Source of the DNA: Acetobacterium bakii
GTDB taxonomy: Bacteria; Bacillota; Clostridia; Eubacteriales; Eubacteriaceae
Direction of reading: 5' to 3'
DNA: 40,989 nucleotides
Assembly: GCF_001263355.1 (NCBI RefSeq)
Contig: NZ_LGYO01000010.1
Coordinates: 1-40,989, forward strand
The translations under genes were made by a program, and so were the position numbers. Shown in pieces: positions 1 through 8,712 of this stretch (positions are counted from its first letter, which is position 1; each line of letters starts with the position of its first letter). A model generated the notes under the pieces. That model saw only the letters and a program-made list of their open reading frames with translations. It was not told where the DNA came from and ran no database searches.

Positions 1-74
1 GCGATTTCTTCTGGTTGTGAAAACTGACGTCAAAGCAACCATTGTTTGATTCTATAAATTTTTGAAACTGCCGC
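1..74. other. Left edge, no gene assigned
   Basis: This stretch lies downstream of the Tm-1-like gene. The minus strand has an ATG near position 40 that stays open to the window edge, but no ribosome binding site precedes it and the peptide is not recognisable. A plus-strand frame ending at 49 could be a gene end. Neither can be supported from what is visible. Confidence 0.3.
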
Positions 75-1289
75 TTATTTCTGGGCTTCCATCATTGAAA
101 TTAATTTTTTGGCCATTGCCAGGGCAAAGGCTTCGTTATTGATATCTGTATCGGATTCAATGAGTTCAACGTGATCCTCGATATTTTCTCTTAATTGTTT
201 GAATAATTCCGCATCCTCTTCAGGGCCATAGAAGGGTGCCCCTTCCACATCAATGGCAGAAACGCCTTTTAGGGGAATAAACAGGGCCACGGGACCCGTT
301 GCCATATTTAATTTACCGGCAATTATTTTTCCCATTTCTGAACATTCTTCAACCGTGGTACGCATGAGTGTCACACTGGCATTATGTTTATATAGATTTC
401 TGTTTTTATATTTTTCCGGAACTGTATCAATGGCACCAAAGTTAACCATATCAAGGGCTCCCACCGAAACAACCTGGGGAATCCCAGCTTTTGCAGCCGC
501 TTCCAAACGGGTGGGGCCGGCCGAAAATACGCCGCCGGCGACTTCATCACACCATTCTGTGGTTGTCGCATCCAAAACGCCTTTTATAAAGCCCGCTTCA
601 ATCAGGCTTTCCATTGCCATGCCACCTGCTCCGGTAGCATGGAATACCAAAACTTCATAACCCTTGTTTTCTAAATATTCTCTGGCCATGGTCACACAGG
701 GGGTGGTTACACCAAACATACTTGCTGCCAGCAGTGTTTTTTCTTCCTTCAATTCAGGAACTTCAAAGCTGACCATTCCGGCAATCCCATTGGCTGCATT
801 GGCCAGAATATGATTCGAAATGCTGTTAATGCCAGAAATATCTACTACCGAATACATCATGGTAATATCTTTTTCGCCAACATAGGGACGGGTATCTCCA
901 GAGGCGACCGTTGAAACCATGATTTTCGGCACACCCACTGGGAGTTTTCTCATGACATAGGTCCCGATGGTTGTTCCTGCCGATCCGCCAAGGCTTATCA
1001 CGCCATCAACCTTGCCTTCATCAAACAAGTCCTTAACAATTTTTCCAGCTCCGGACATCATCACATCAATGCCCAAACCCCGATCATGTTTTTGGTTAAG
1101 CTCTGCCAAAGTTGAACCCCCGGCGCTGGCAACCTTTTCGCTGGAAATGTCCGGTTCAAACAAAGGCTCACCAATCACACCGCAATTCACAGTCGTAGTT
1201 GTTAACCCCTGTTTTTCAATAAGATCTTTGATGAACTTAAACTCATGGCCCTTTGTATCAAAGGTACCAACAACAATAACATTTTTCAT
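75..1289 (-). CDS. Tm-1-like ATP-binding domain protein (UPF0261)
   Basis: 404 residues, usual length for UPF0261, a family related to the N-terminal half of the tomato virus-resistance protein Tm-1. Family marks include the N-terminal IVVGTFDTKGHEFKFI, the glycine-rich GVISLGGSAGTTIGT, and VFHATGAGGMAMESLI in the second half. The Tm-1 family has an ATP-binding site; the true substrate of the bacterial members is not known to me. Family members are often fused or adjacent to a TIM-barrel PEP-hydrolase-type domain, and here that domain sits in the neighbouring regulator. The start is an ATG with a GGGGGAT-type ribosome site just upstream. A sigma-54-type promoter lies about 45 bases upstream, so expression is probably switched by the neighbouring activator. 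Cytoplasmic; no signal or membrane segment. Family firm, function unknown. Confidence 0.88.
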   Translation of the reverse strand: MKNVIVVGTFDTKGHEFKFIKDLIEKQGLTTTTVNCGVIGEPLFEPDISSEKVASAGGSTLAELNQKHDRGLGIDVMMSGAGKIVKDLFDEGKVDGVISLGGSAGTTIGTYVMRKLPVGVPKIMVSTVASGDTRPYVGEKDITMMYSVVDISGINSISNHILANAANGIAGMVSFEVPELKEEKTLLAASMFGVTTPCVTMAREYLENKGYEVLVFHATGAGGMAMESLIEAGFIKGVLDATTTEWCDEVAGGVFSAGPTRLEAAAKAGIPQVVSVGALDMVNFGAIDTVPEKYKNRNLYKHNASVTLMRTTVEECSEMGKIIAGKLNMATGPVALFIPLKGVSAIDVEGAPFYGPEEDAELFKQLRENIEDHVELIESDTDINNEAFALAMAKKLISMMEAQK

Positions 1290-1332
1290 TTAACGATCCC
1301 CCTTTGGATTTTAGTCTGTCCTATATTATATA

Positions 1333-1348
1333 TGCAAGAATTGAGCCA
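1333..1348 (-). promoter_or_regulatory. Sigma-54 (-24/-12) promoter of the Tm-1-like gene
   Basis: On the minus strand the sequence reads TGGCTC-AATTC-TTGCA, against the consensus TGGCAC-N5-TTGCW. The GG (1347-1346) and GC (1335-1334) pairs are 12 bp apart, the invariant spacing. Transcription would start near 1322, giving a leader of about 33 bases. The adjacent gene encodes a sigma-54 activator, which makes a chance match less likely. Confidence 0.8.
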
Positions 1349-1430
1349 ATAAACAAATCAATGAAAATAAAGGTTTAATCCCATTTTAAAATAAGTACTG
1401 TATAATTTTTTGCCCACATATATGAGAAAC

Positions 1431-1475
1431 GGGCAAATAATTCCCAATAGATACACTGTTGGGAATTATTTGCCC
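1431..1475. repeat. 17-bp perfect inverted repeat; candidate upstream activator site
   Basis: Arms 1431-1447 and 1459-1475 are perfect reverse complements with an 11-base loop. Each arm is itself partly palindromic (GGG-N9-CCC), and the two arm centres are 30 bp apart, close to three helical turns. The element centres about 130 bp upstream of the predicted sigma-54 start, a usual place for activator binding. A further TTTGCCC copy lies at 1409-1415. It also lies just after the regulator's stop codon and could end that transcript, but no clean T-run follows on the minus strand. Confidence 0.65.
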
Positions 1476-1482
1476 GATATTA

Positions 1483-3330
1483 TTAAACCAAGGTTTTAGG
1501 TTCCGGTTCTAATTCGTATTTTGCAATTTTATTATACAGGGTTCGTCTTGAAATTCCGATTTTCTTTGCTGTTTCCGTTCGATTCCAGTGACACTCCTTA
1601 AGGATTTCTGAAATATAGTTGCTTTCTAGTTGACTTTTACTTGTGGCTAAAATCCTGGGTACTTCACGTTCTGATAACAAGCCCATATCTTGATTCTTTG
1701 AAGCTGCCAGGATTCCAATGGGAATGTCATCCCGTCTGATATAGTCACCGTCACTTAATATAACCGCTCGTTCTAAAATATGCTTAAGTTGGCGGACATT
1801 TCCCGGCCAGGCATATTCCATTAAAAAAGCCATGGTTTCCGGTGCCAAACGTTTTTCTTCCAGCTGATACTTAATTTTGAATTCTTCTAAAAAACGATTA
1901 CAGAGTAATGGGATATCCTCTGGATGGTTCCGAAGGGGTGGGGTGTTAATATCGACCACATTTAATCGGTAGTAAAGATCCTCCCTGAACAGATTTTTTT
2001 CCACTGCCTCTTTCAAGTCAACATTCGTGGCACAAACGATGCGAACATCCACAAAAATCGTTTTTTCTCCGCCTACCCGTTCAAATTCCCGTTGCTGAAT
2101 AATGCGCAAAACTTTGGCCTGGAGGTCGAGATCCATTTCGCCAATTTCATCCAAAAATAAAGTTCCATGATTTGCAAGTTCAAATTTACCCAGTCGCCGT
2201 TTGTCCGCCCCGGTAAACGCCCCTTTTTCATGACCAAAAAGTTCGCTTTCCAGAAGATTCGGTGGTAAGGCTGCGCAATTTACTTTAATCAAAGGCCCAA
2301 GATAGCGTTTGCTGTTAGAATGCAGTGCTTTTACCACCAGTTCTTTGCCGGTGCCACTTTCGCCCTGGACGAGTACATTCACATCCTTGTCTGCCACCTT
2401 ATTAATCAATTCATACATATTCTGCATTAACAGACTCTGACCCACAATTTCATCAAAGCCCCGCTTCTTCAAAAGTTCTTTCTTCAAATGTTTGTTTTCC
2501 TGTTTGAGTTTATAATAGTTTTTAAATTTATCCGTGGTTTCTAAGATCGCCAATTCCGTGGGAATCCGCTCAAAGCTTGAGCCACCGATATAACCGATGG
2601 TCTGAGTATTTTTATAAAAAAAGTAGGCATCCTCAGGGGTGTTAATAGGACCTCCGTAAATCATTTTAAATATTTTAGCATTGATTTGATCGACTGCGGT
2701 AAATATCAATTCGGCCATTTCCAGACACTCATTGATGGTTGAAAAAACCTTCCCGGCTTTTTCCCCTCCCCGGGTCCAGCCAAAATGGGCACAGATCACA
2801 TCAACCCCCACCTTTGCCATGGCCCGGGCCTGTTCCTCATTAAAGACAAATGCAATGGTAAACAGATTAGCCTCCACGGCCTTTTGCATAAAGTCAACTT
2901 CCTGCTGATAACCAAGACCGGATTCTTCCAGCCATTCCCGAAATTGCCCATCTATGAGTCCGATGGTGGGAAAATTATTAACCCCACTAAAGCCCGATCT
3001 CAATACTTTTTGCAGTAATTCTTCATGGGTGTAATTCGGGTCCGTGGCACAGATCCCGCAAATGACGGCCTTGTCTTTTAGCCTGGGAAGAATTTCTCGA
3101 TCTGAAAAATCAAAAACCATGTCATTGCTATTGCCAAACGGCATCATACAACCAATCGAAGGAATACCTGCAGATCGAAACCGCCCAGCGCTCAGAGCCA
3201 GCAAAAAATCCGCACCGCCCTTAATGGCCTGTTTTGCAAAAAGCCCGGAGCCCACCGCAACCCCAATCAGCGGCTTGTTCATCTTCAGACTATTCTTAAT
3301 CATCTTCTCAATGGCTTCTCTTTTTTTCAT
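1483..3330 (-). CDS. Sigma-54-dependent activator with PEP-hydrolase-type TIM-barrel sensor
   Basis: 615 residues in three parts. Residues about 1-265 are a PEP_hydrolase/TIM-barrel signal domain (LLALSAGRFRSAGIPSIGC, FPTIGLIDGQFREWLEE, VICAHFGWTRGG). Residues 290-525 are the AAA+ domain with Walker A GESGTGKE (323-330), the sigma-54 contact loop GAFTGA (370-375) and Walker B LFLDEIGE (391-398). Residues about 570-605 are a Fis-type helix-turn-helix (ETAKKIGISRRTLYNKI). All residues needed for sigma-54 activation appear present. There is no receiver, PAS or GAF domain, so the barrel probably senses a small molecule. ATG start with GGGAG upstream and a sigma-A promoter at 3367-3395. The divergent role is clear from position: the only sigma-54 promoter I found lies just downstream, before the Tm-1-like gene. 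Ligand unknown. Confidence 0.92.
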   Translation of the reverse strand: MKKREAIEKMIKNSLKMNKPLIGVAVGSGLFAKQAIKGGADFLLALSAGRFRSAGIPSIGCMMPFGNSNDMVFDFSDREILPRLKDKAVICGICATDPNYTHEELLQKVLRSGFSGVNNFPTIGLIDGQFREWLEESGLGYQQEVDFMQKAVEANLFTIAFVFNEEQARAMAKVGVDVICAHFGWTRGGEKAGKVFSTINECLEMAELIFTAVDQINAKIFKMIYGGPINTPEDAYFFYKNTQTIGYIGGSSFERIPTELAILETTDKFKNYYKLKQENKHLKKELLKKRGFDEIVGQSLLMQNMYELINKVADKDVNVLVQGESGTGKELVVKALHSNSKRYLGPLIKVNCAALPPNLLESELFGHEKGAFTGADKRRLGKFELANHGTLFLDEIGEMDLDLQAKVLRIIQQREFERVGGEKTIFVDVRIVCATNVDLKEAVEKNLFREDLYYRLNVVDINTPPLRNHPEDIPLLCNRFLEEFKIKYQLEEKRLAPETMAFLMEYAWPGNVRQLKHILERAVILSDGDYIRRDDIPIGILAASKNQDMGLLSEREVPRILATSKSQLESNYISEILKECHWNRTETAKKIGISRRTLYNKIAKYELEPEPKTLV

Positions 3331-3366
3331 GATTTTACTCCCGCTTTAAGAAATACTATTAATCGT

Positions 3367-3395
3367 ATTATACATTCAAAATCCATAAAACGCAA
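3367..3395 (-). promoter_or_regulatory. Sigma-A promoter of the TIM-barrel activator
   Basis: Minus strand: TTGCGT (3395-3390), a 17-base spacer, and a perfect TATAAT (3372-3367). The -35 box shares bases with the T-run of the rnpB terminator, so termination and initiation signals abut. Confidence 0.65.
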
Positions 3396-3426
3396 AAAAG
3401 CATCACAGACGAATCTGTAATGCTTT
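3394..3426 (-). terminator. Rho-independent terminator of rnpB
   Basis: On the minus strand the stem AAAGCATTACAGA / TCTGTGATGCTTT (one mismatch) closes on a TTCG tetraloop and runs into TTTTTT. It lies directly after the 3' end of RNase P RNA. Confidence 0.88.
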
Positions 3427-3439
3427 GATACAAAATAAT

Positions 3440-3781
3440 GGTTTACTAAATCTATAAGCCGAGTTCTGTTTAAATAGTCATCTATCTCGATTTATTGTTA
3501 CCAATAAATTCTAGCGACCTACCTTAGGATAACGACGAGCAGCCGTCTTTTAAAATCCGTTCTTGGTCTTGCTCCAGGTGGGGTTTACATAGCTGATGTG
3601 TCACCACACCACTGGTGAGCTCTTACCTCACCCTTTCATCCTTACCATTGCTGGCGGTATACTTTCTGTTGCACTTGCCTTAAAGTTGCCTCCACCGGGC
3701 GTTACCCGGCACCATGCTCTGTGGAGCTCGGACTTTCCTCAACCGGTATAACCCGGGTGCGACTATCTGATTTACTAAACC
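3440..3781 (-). ncRNA. rnpB: RNase P RNA
   Basis: About 342 nt, the catalytic RNA that trims the 5' leader of pre-tRNAs. Conserved blocks are visible on the minus strand: GAGGAAAGTCCGAGCTCC near the 5' end, ACAGAAA in the middle, and AGAACTCGGCTTA near the 3' end. The two ends (3781-3769 and 3452-3440) pair over 13 positions with a single mismatch, which gives helix P1 and fixes the boundaries to within a base or two. It looks like the ancestral type A layout, as expected for Clostridia, though I did not fold it. Own promoter at 3787-3815 and own terminator at 3394-3426. Confidence 0.95.
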
Positions 3782-3786
3782 ATAAT

Positions 3787-3815
3787 ATTTTACCTTATTC
3801 TTTGCTTTTTTGCAA
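3787..3815 (-). promoter_or_regulatory. Promoter of rnpB
   Basis: Minus strand: TTGCAA (3815-3810), 17-base spacer, TAAAAT (3792-3787). The start would fall at about 3781, which matches the 5' end deduced from helix P1. Confidence 0.7.
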
Positions 3816-3825
3816 TCAAAAGACC

Positions 3826-4944
3826 TTAATAAATAGAAATATAATCTTTTAAAGCTTTTGCAGTTATTAATTCCGGTGAACCATCGCCTAAACCGGCCAT
3901 AATAATTTCCTTAAGACATTCTGTGACACATTTTTCCGTTCCAAAATGGCCGGCATCCAATACCCAGAAATTACTTTCCGCCGCTCGTTGGGCATCATGA
4001 TGTTTTAAATCTCCGGTGATTAAAACATCCGCTCGCTGGGATTTGGCAATACCGATCATATCCGCCCCAGCCCCTGAACAAAGTGCGACCCGCCGAACAG
4101 TCCCCGGAGGAATTCCCCCGCCTCTGAGAAATGAAAGCTTCAGTTTATTCTTTACATAAAGACAAAAGTCAGCGGCAGGCATGGCTTCTTTGAGCAGTCC
4201 AATTTTCCCCAAACCATTTTGATTCAATAGCCGGCCGTTTTCAAGGGGGTAGACATCATAGGCCATTTCTTCATAAGGATGGTTCTTTTTTAATTGATTG
4301 ATTAGATTTTTTAATAAGCCGCCGGGAACAATCGCTTCAACCCGATCTTCCATTACCTTTTCAATGCTGTCGATTTGACCAATAAAGGGATCTGATCCCA
4401 AAAGGGGACGAAAGGTGCCAACCCCTGAAGCATGGAAGGTACAAAAATCATAGCGTCCAATCGCGCCGGCACCGTTTTTCCCAAACACCTCAATGATTTT
4501 TTCCGTCATATCAATCGGAACATAAACCACTACTTTATAAAAGATTTCGGGGTTTGATGGGTCCAGGGTCCGAATGGACGTAAGGCCCAGCTTTCTGGCC
4601 AGAAAATCATTGAGCCCCGCTTCTGCTTTATCGAGGTTAGTATGAGCCACATAAAGGGCAATGTTATTTTTTATAAGCTTTGCGATCAATCGTCCCTTTT
4701 CATTATCCTGTGAAAGGGTTTTTAGTCCTTTGAAAATAAAAGGGTGGTGAGCAATAATGAGATCTGCTTTTTCATTCACTGCCTCTTCGATAACCGAAGG
4801 TGTCACATCCAATGTTAGCAGGATACGTTTTACCGGCTGTTGATAGGAGCCCATCTGCAGGCCGACATTGTCCCAGACTTCTGCCAATGCTTTAGGGGCT
4901 ATTACCTCAATCACTTTAATCACTTCACTGAGTTTCACAGACAT
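3826..4944 (-). CDS. Nif3-like dinuclear metal center protein (YqfO type)
   Basis: 372 residues, the long bacterial form: a Nif3 domain split by an inserted PII/CutA-like domain (about 130-230, beginning FYKVVVYVPIDMTEKII). Metal ligands are visible in AHHPFIFKG and AHTNLDKAEAGLNDFL in the first half, and in ITGDLKHHDAQ and DAGHFGTE in the second. Related proteins include Bacillus subtilis YqfO; the family has been linked to GTP cyclohydrolase-like chemistry, but the role is not settled. The start ATG overlaps the end of trmK by ten bases and has GAGG upstream, so the two are translationally coupled, the same pairing as yqfN-yqfO in Bacillus. Confidence 0.93.
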   Translation of the reverse strand: MSVKLSEVIKVIEVIAPKALAEVWDNVGLQMGSYQQPVKRILLTLDVTPSVIEEAVNEKADLIIAHHPFIFKGLKTLSQDNEKGRLIAKLIKNNIALYVAHTNLDKAEAGLNDFLARKLGLTSIRTLDPSNPEIFYKVVVYVPIDMTEKIIEVFGKNGAGAIGRYDFCTFHASGVGTFRPLLGSDPFIGQIDSIEKVMEDRVEAIVPGGLLKNLINQLKKNHPYEEMAYDVYPLENGRLLNQNGLGKIGLLKEAMPAADFCLYVKNKLKLSFLRGGGIPPGTVRRVALCSGAGADMIGIAKSQRADVLITGDLKHHDAQRAAESNFWVLDAGHFGTEKCVTECLKEIIMAGLGDGSPELITAKALKDYISIY

Positions 4945-5630
4945 TTTTTTACCTCATTCAACCGCTTAATATACGCTTGACTTTCTGTAAATTGTTTCCG
5001 CGCAATAGCGGTTGTCTTTCCCCTGGTATGATCCAATATTTTCTCTTCAAATCGAATCTTGCGATTGATGTGAGCCTCCAGCAGCGGATGTTTTGTTTGG
5101 GTTGCCCGGTATCCCAGTTCATAATCCAGATGGTCTTCCACAATCATCACGCCTTTTTGAGCCACGATGATTTCATAAATACGATCACCTTCCCGGGCCA
5201 AATCTTCATGAATAATTTTAAAACCATTGGTTTCCAGATATCGACGAACCACCGCCTGATTATTCATCGGCTGAAGCACCAGTTTCTTAGCTGCAGCCGC
5301 AACCTCCGGTTCTGCTTCAAGCAGATCCCGAATCAGAAGACCGCCCATGCCAGCGATCACAATGGCCTCAGCTTCTTCAGGTTTAAGCACAGAAAGACCC
5401 GAACCAAGTCGGGTCTCAATGCTGCTATCAAAACCATAGTCTTCAATGATTTTTTTTGCTTTTTCCAGGGGTTTTTCATTGACATCACAGGCAATGGCAC
5501 TTACCAATTTTCCTTTTTCAATAAGTGCCACCGGCAAGTAACCATGGTCGGTGCCAATGTCCGCCATTGTTTTCACATCGGTAACACAGCCGGCAATAAC
5601 CCGTAATCGTGGGTTTAATTCCATAGGCAT
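4935..5630 (-). CDS. trmK: tRNA (adenine(22)-N(1))-methyltransferase TrmK
   Basis: 231 residues. Class I SAM methyltransferase with motif I ADIGTDHGYLP (about 24-34), ACDVNEKPLEKA as the acidic loop, and the family's AIVIAGMGGLLIRDLLE. The C-terminal part is helical and thought to hold tRNA. TrmK makes m1A22 in Gram-positive tRNAs. The ATG sits two bases after the rpoD stop with no good ribosome site of its own, so it relies on coupling to rpoD. Followed with overlap by nif3. Confidence 0.93.
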   Translation of the reverse strand: MPMELNPRLRVIAGCVTDVKTMADIGTDHGYLPVALIEKGKLVSAIACDVNEKPLEKAKKIIEDYGFDSSIETRLGSGLSVLKPEEAEAIVIAGMGGLLIRDLLEAEPEVAAAAKKLVLQPMNNQAVVRRYLETNGFKIIHEDLAREGDRIYEIIVAQKGVMIVEDHLDYELGYRATQTKHPLLEAHINRKIRFEEKILDHTRGKTTAIARKQFTESQAYIKRLNEVKKCL

Positions 5631-5631
5631 T

Positions 5632-6774
5632 TTAGGTTAAATAATCCTTTAGTTTTTTACTGCGACTGGGATGTCTCAGTTTTCGCAACGCTTTCGCTTC
5701 AATCTGTCTGATCCGTTCCCGGGTAACGTTGAATTCTTTTCCAACTTCCTCCAGTGTACGGGCGCGGCCATCATCAAGGCCAAAACGCAATCGCAGCACC
5801 TTTTCCTCACGCTCGGTCAATGTGTTGAGAACCTCAATGAGTTGTTCTTTTAATAAAGCATAAGAAGCAGCTTCAGCTGGTGCCGGAGCATCCTCATCGG
5901 GAATAAAATCGCCAAGATGACTATCCTCTTCTTCCCCAATAGGTGTTTCCAAAGAAACCGGATCCTGGGCAATTTTTTGGATTTCTCTGACTTTTTCTTC
6001 AGTAAATCCCATTTCCTTACCAATTTCAGCCGGGGTTGGTTCCCGTCCATATTCTTGGAGTAGCTGACGCGAAACCCGAATTAATTTGTTAATGGTTTCA
6101 ACCATATGCACTGGAATCCGAATGGTTCGGGCCTGATCAGCAATGGCTCTCGTGATAGCCTGACGTATCCACCAAGTGGCATAGGTACTGAATTTAAATC
6201 CTTTGGTATAATCAAATTTTTCAACCGCTTTAATAAGACCCAGATTTCCTTCTTGAATTAAATCCAAAAATGACATGCCGCGGCCAACATAACGTTTGGC
6301 AATACTAACAACCAAACGGAGGTTAGCTTCTGCCAGTTCCTTTTTAGCACTGTCATCCCCTGCTTCCATTCTTCGGGCCAATATCATTTCTTCATCCCCG
6401 GTAAGCAGTGGAACCTTTCCGATTTCTTTCAGGTAAAGACGCACCGGGTCATTGACACTGACCGAATCTGCCAATTCTATTTCCTTACGGTTTTCTTCCT
6501 CAAGCTCTGCTGCCTCAATGGCTTCAAGTTCAAGATCAGTAAAGGCAACTTCAATGCCTTCCTTTTGGAGGTAAACATAAATGGAGTCTATTTCTTCCGG
6601 ATCAAGATCTACCTTTTCCAGACATTCCTCGAAATCATGATTATTCAGGTTCCCTTTTGTTTTTCCGCGTTTTAAAAGCACCTGGACTTCAGGCATTTGT
6701 TCAATTGATATTTTTTCTACTTCAACACCATCGTCGTCAACATCTATTATGACTTTCACTGCATTTTTTCCCAT
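5632..6774 (-). CDS. rpoD: RNA polymerase primary sigma factor SigA/RpoD
   Basis: 380 residues, typical Gram-positive SigA without the large proteobacterial insertion. Region 1.2 ([17 protein letters not shown]) is near 108-124, region 2 contains [21 protein letters not shown] followed by [14 protein letters not shown], and region 4 ends with [20 protein letters not shown]. The N-terminal region 1.1 is acidic. This is the housekeeping sigma that reads the TTGACA/TATAAT promoters noted here. The ATG follows the dnaG stop with no gap (TAAATG), and its AGGAGG ribosome site is inside the last dnaG codons. Confidence 0.97.
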   Translation of the reverse strand: MGKNAVKVIIDVDDDGVEVEKISIEQMPEVQVLLKRGKTKGNLNNHDFEECLEKVDLDPEEIDSIYVYLQKEGIEVAFTDLELEAIEAAELEEENRKEIELADSVSVNDPVRLYLKEIGKVPLLTGDEEMILARRMEAGDDSAKKELAEANLRLVVSIAKRYVGRGMSFLDLIQEGNLGLIKAVEKFDYTKGFKFSTYATWWIRQAITRAIADQARTIRIPVHMVETINKLIRVSRQLLQEYGREPTPAEIGKEMGFTEEKVREIQKIAQDPVSLETPIGEEEDSHLGDFIPDEDAPAPAEAASYALLKEQLIEVLNTLTEREEKVLRLRFGLDDGRARTLEEVGKEFNVTRERIRQIEAKALRKLRHPSRSKKLKDYLT

Positions 6775-8556
6775 TTAGTGCCTCCTGTTTTCCTTCATCA
6801 TTTTCTTTATTCCAATTAATTGGTTAGTAAGCCTGGCAACTTCTTTTTCATTTCCATTGTTGGTTTCTTTTTTTATTTGTTCTGAAAGCTCTTCAATCTG
6901 AGCTTCTTTATAAAAACGTTTCATAATATCAAGCGCATCCTGATAATCAAGACGGGATACTTCCTCTTCGTTCATCACCAGTTCAACTATTTTTTGGACC
7001 TCCTCTGAATCCTCGAAATGATTCATTAAATGAGTGGTGTCCAATACCCCATTTTTTCTAACTTCTTCAGAGATTACTGTTAATAAATGATGAAAAAATT
7101 CATTGGTTAAATAATCCACGGGAAACTCTGTTATCATTTCAGGTGATTTCAAACAATGTCGAATGGCTAATTCCTGGGCCTTTTCATAGGCTTTTGGAAT
7201 TTTTTGACTCATTAATTTTGTCTTCCCAAAATCCACCACCGTTGGTATGGATTTTTCCTGATTATTTTTTGAACGAATAACCTCGCGTCGAATGGTTGCT
7301 GCATTAATTCCGGTATCATTAGCAACTAACTTGCTGTAATAATCAACCTCCACTGAAGTTTCGAGCTCTTTTAAAATGTTTATGGCTTGATTGCCAAAAT
7401 GAATTCGTCCATCGGTTTGTGTGAGATCATGTGATTTTTTTAATAAATCCAGCTGATATTCGACAATTGTCCAGGCTTTGGAAATTGCCATATTAAAATC
7501 TTCCGTGCCATTCTTCTGAATATATGAATCCGGATCTTCATTTTGAGGCAAGATAAGTATTTTAACATTTAAATTGCTTTTTTTCAAGATATTCATTGCT
7601 TTTTCTGTTGCCGCCGCTCCGGCACTGTCCCCATCAAAAGCTATAATAACCTCACTGGCATATCGCTCCAGAATTTTTGCATGGAATAATGTGAATGCAG
7701 TCCCCAAAGATGCCACCGTATTCATTATTCCTTTTTCATATAGGGAAATCACATCCATATAACCTTCAACGATTAATAATTGGTTATTTCCCAGGTGATT
7801 TTTACTTCGATTCAAATTAAACAACTCATAACTCTTTGAGAAAATGGCTGTTTCCGGTGAATTTAAATATTTGGGTCCATTATCATCAGCCTCCATAATA
7901 CGTCCGCCAAACCCGACAATCTGATTTCTCGGGTTCAAAATCGGAAACATCAAACGATTCCTGAATCGATCATAATATCGTTTATTTTCACTTTGCATTA
8001 CCAAACCAGATGATACCATTTCGTCCATAGTAAAGCCCTTGGTTTTTAGATAAGTCAATAGACTATCCCAGTTCTCATTTGAGTACCCCAAACCAAAGAT
8101 TTTAATCGTTTCCGTACTAATACCACGTTTTTTAAGATAATTTAATGCTTTTCCACTACTACTCAAACATTTAAAATAGTAGTTCGCACCTTCTCTGTGC
8201 AAATCATAAAGGCGTTGTTTTTTTTCATAAATCTGTCGATCCTCAATCTCATTGTTTTTTTCCGGCAAAATAACATTCCCACGAGTGCTCAAAAATTTAA
8301 GGGCATCTATAAAAGAAAGTTTTTCCATTTCCATTATAAAGGTAATGACATTTCCCCCGACTCCGCAACCAAAGCAATGATACAATTGTTTCTCTCTGGA
8401 CACAGTAAAAGATGCTGTTTTTTCGTTATGAAAAGGACATTTCCCTTTAAAAGAACTTCCTACTCGTTTTAGTGTCATATAATCTGCAATGACTTCCACA
8501 ACGTCATTGGCTTCCACCACTTCTTGAATTACTTCTTCCGAATAATATGCTGCCAT
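6775..8556 (-). CDS. dnaG: DNA primase
   Basis: 593 residues, full length. The N-terminal CHC2 zinc domain has ligands C40, H43, C61 and C64. The catalytic core includes the Toprim residues EGYMD (264-268) and DGD (308-310), with the RNA polymerase-type fold between. The C-terminal third, about 430-593, is the helical helicase-interaction region. It makes RNA primers for replication with DnaB. Start ATG with GGAAAAATAA upstream. Leads the dnaG-rpoD-trmK-nif3 operon, the Gram-positive counterpart of the macromolecular synthesis operon; rpsU is not here. Confidence 0.97.
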   Translation of the reverse strand: MAAYYSEEVIQEVVEANDVVEVIADYMTLKRVGSSFKGKCPFHNEKTASFTVSREKQLYHCFGCGVGGNVITFIMEMEKLSFIDALKFLSTRGNVILPEKNNEIEDRQIYEKKQRLYDLHREGANYYFKCLSSSGKALNYLKKRGISTETIKIFGLGYSNENWDSLLTYLKTKGFTMDEMVSSGLVMQSENKRYYDRFRNRLMFPILNPRNQIVGFGGRIMEADDNGPKYLNSPETAIFSKSYELFNLNRSKNHLGNNQLLIVEGYMDVISLYEKGIMNTVASLGTAFTLFHAKILERYASEVIIAFDGDSAGAAATEKAMNILKKSNLNVKILILPQNEDPDSYIQKNGTEDFNMAISKAWTIVEYQLDLLKKSHDLTQTDGRIHFGNQAINILKELETSVEVDYYSKLVANDTGINAATIRREVIRSKNNQEKSIPTVVDFGKTKLMSQKIPKAYEKAQELAIRHCLKSPEMITEFPVDYLTNEFFHHLLTVISEEVRKNGVLDTTHLMNHFEDSEEVQKIVELVMNEEEVSRLDYQDALDIMKRFYKEAQIEELSEQIKKETNNGNEKEVARLTNQLIGIKKMMKENRRH

Positions 8557-8582
8557 TTATTTTTCCTTATTTTAGAGTAGCA

Positions 8583-8605
8583 GAGCTATCCCCGCTGGAT
8601 AGCTC
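8583..8605 (-). promoter_or_regulatory. Hairpin in the dnaG 5' leader
   Basis: Perfect 9-bp arms (GAGCTATCC / GGATAGCTC) around a 5-base loop, 27 bases upstream of the dnaG start and downstream of the putative promoter. There is no T-run, so it is not a simple terminator. It could affect message stability or ribosome access. Role unknown. Confidence 0.45.
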
Positions 8606-8648
8606 CTCACTAATTCTATTCTCATTAAAAAGATAAACTCCTTTTTAT

Positions 8649-8677
8649 ATTATACTTTTCTTAAAACTATATCAGAA
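8649..8677 (-). promoter_or_regulatory. Putative promoter of the dnaG operon
   Basis: Minus strand: perfect TATAAT (8654-8649), with a weak -35 TTCTGA (8677-8672) at 17 bp. The poor -35 makes this tentative. Confidence 0.4.
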
Positions 8678-8712
8678 ATCATACCTACATACTTTCAAAC
8701 TCATGATTTCGG

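Noticed and set aside
253-660. Plus-strand open frame of 135 codons opposite the Tm-1-like gene
   Set aside because: Shadow frame: no ribosome site, odd composition, lies wholly within a well-recognised gene.
4977-5606. 209-codon open frame opposite trmK
   Set aside because: Long, but fully inside trmK, which has all methyltransferase motifs; rich in Phe, Cys and His as typical of antisense frames.
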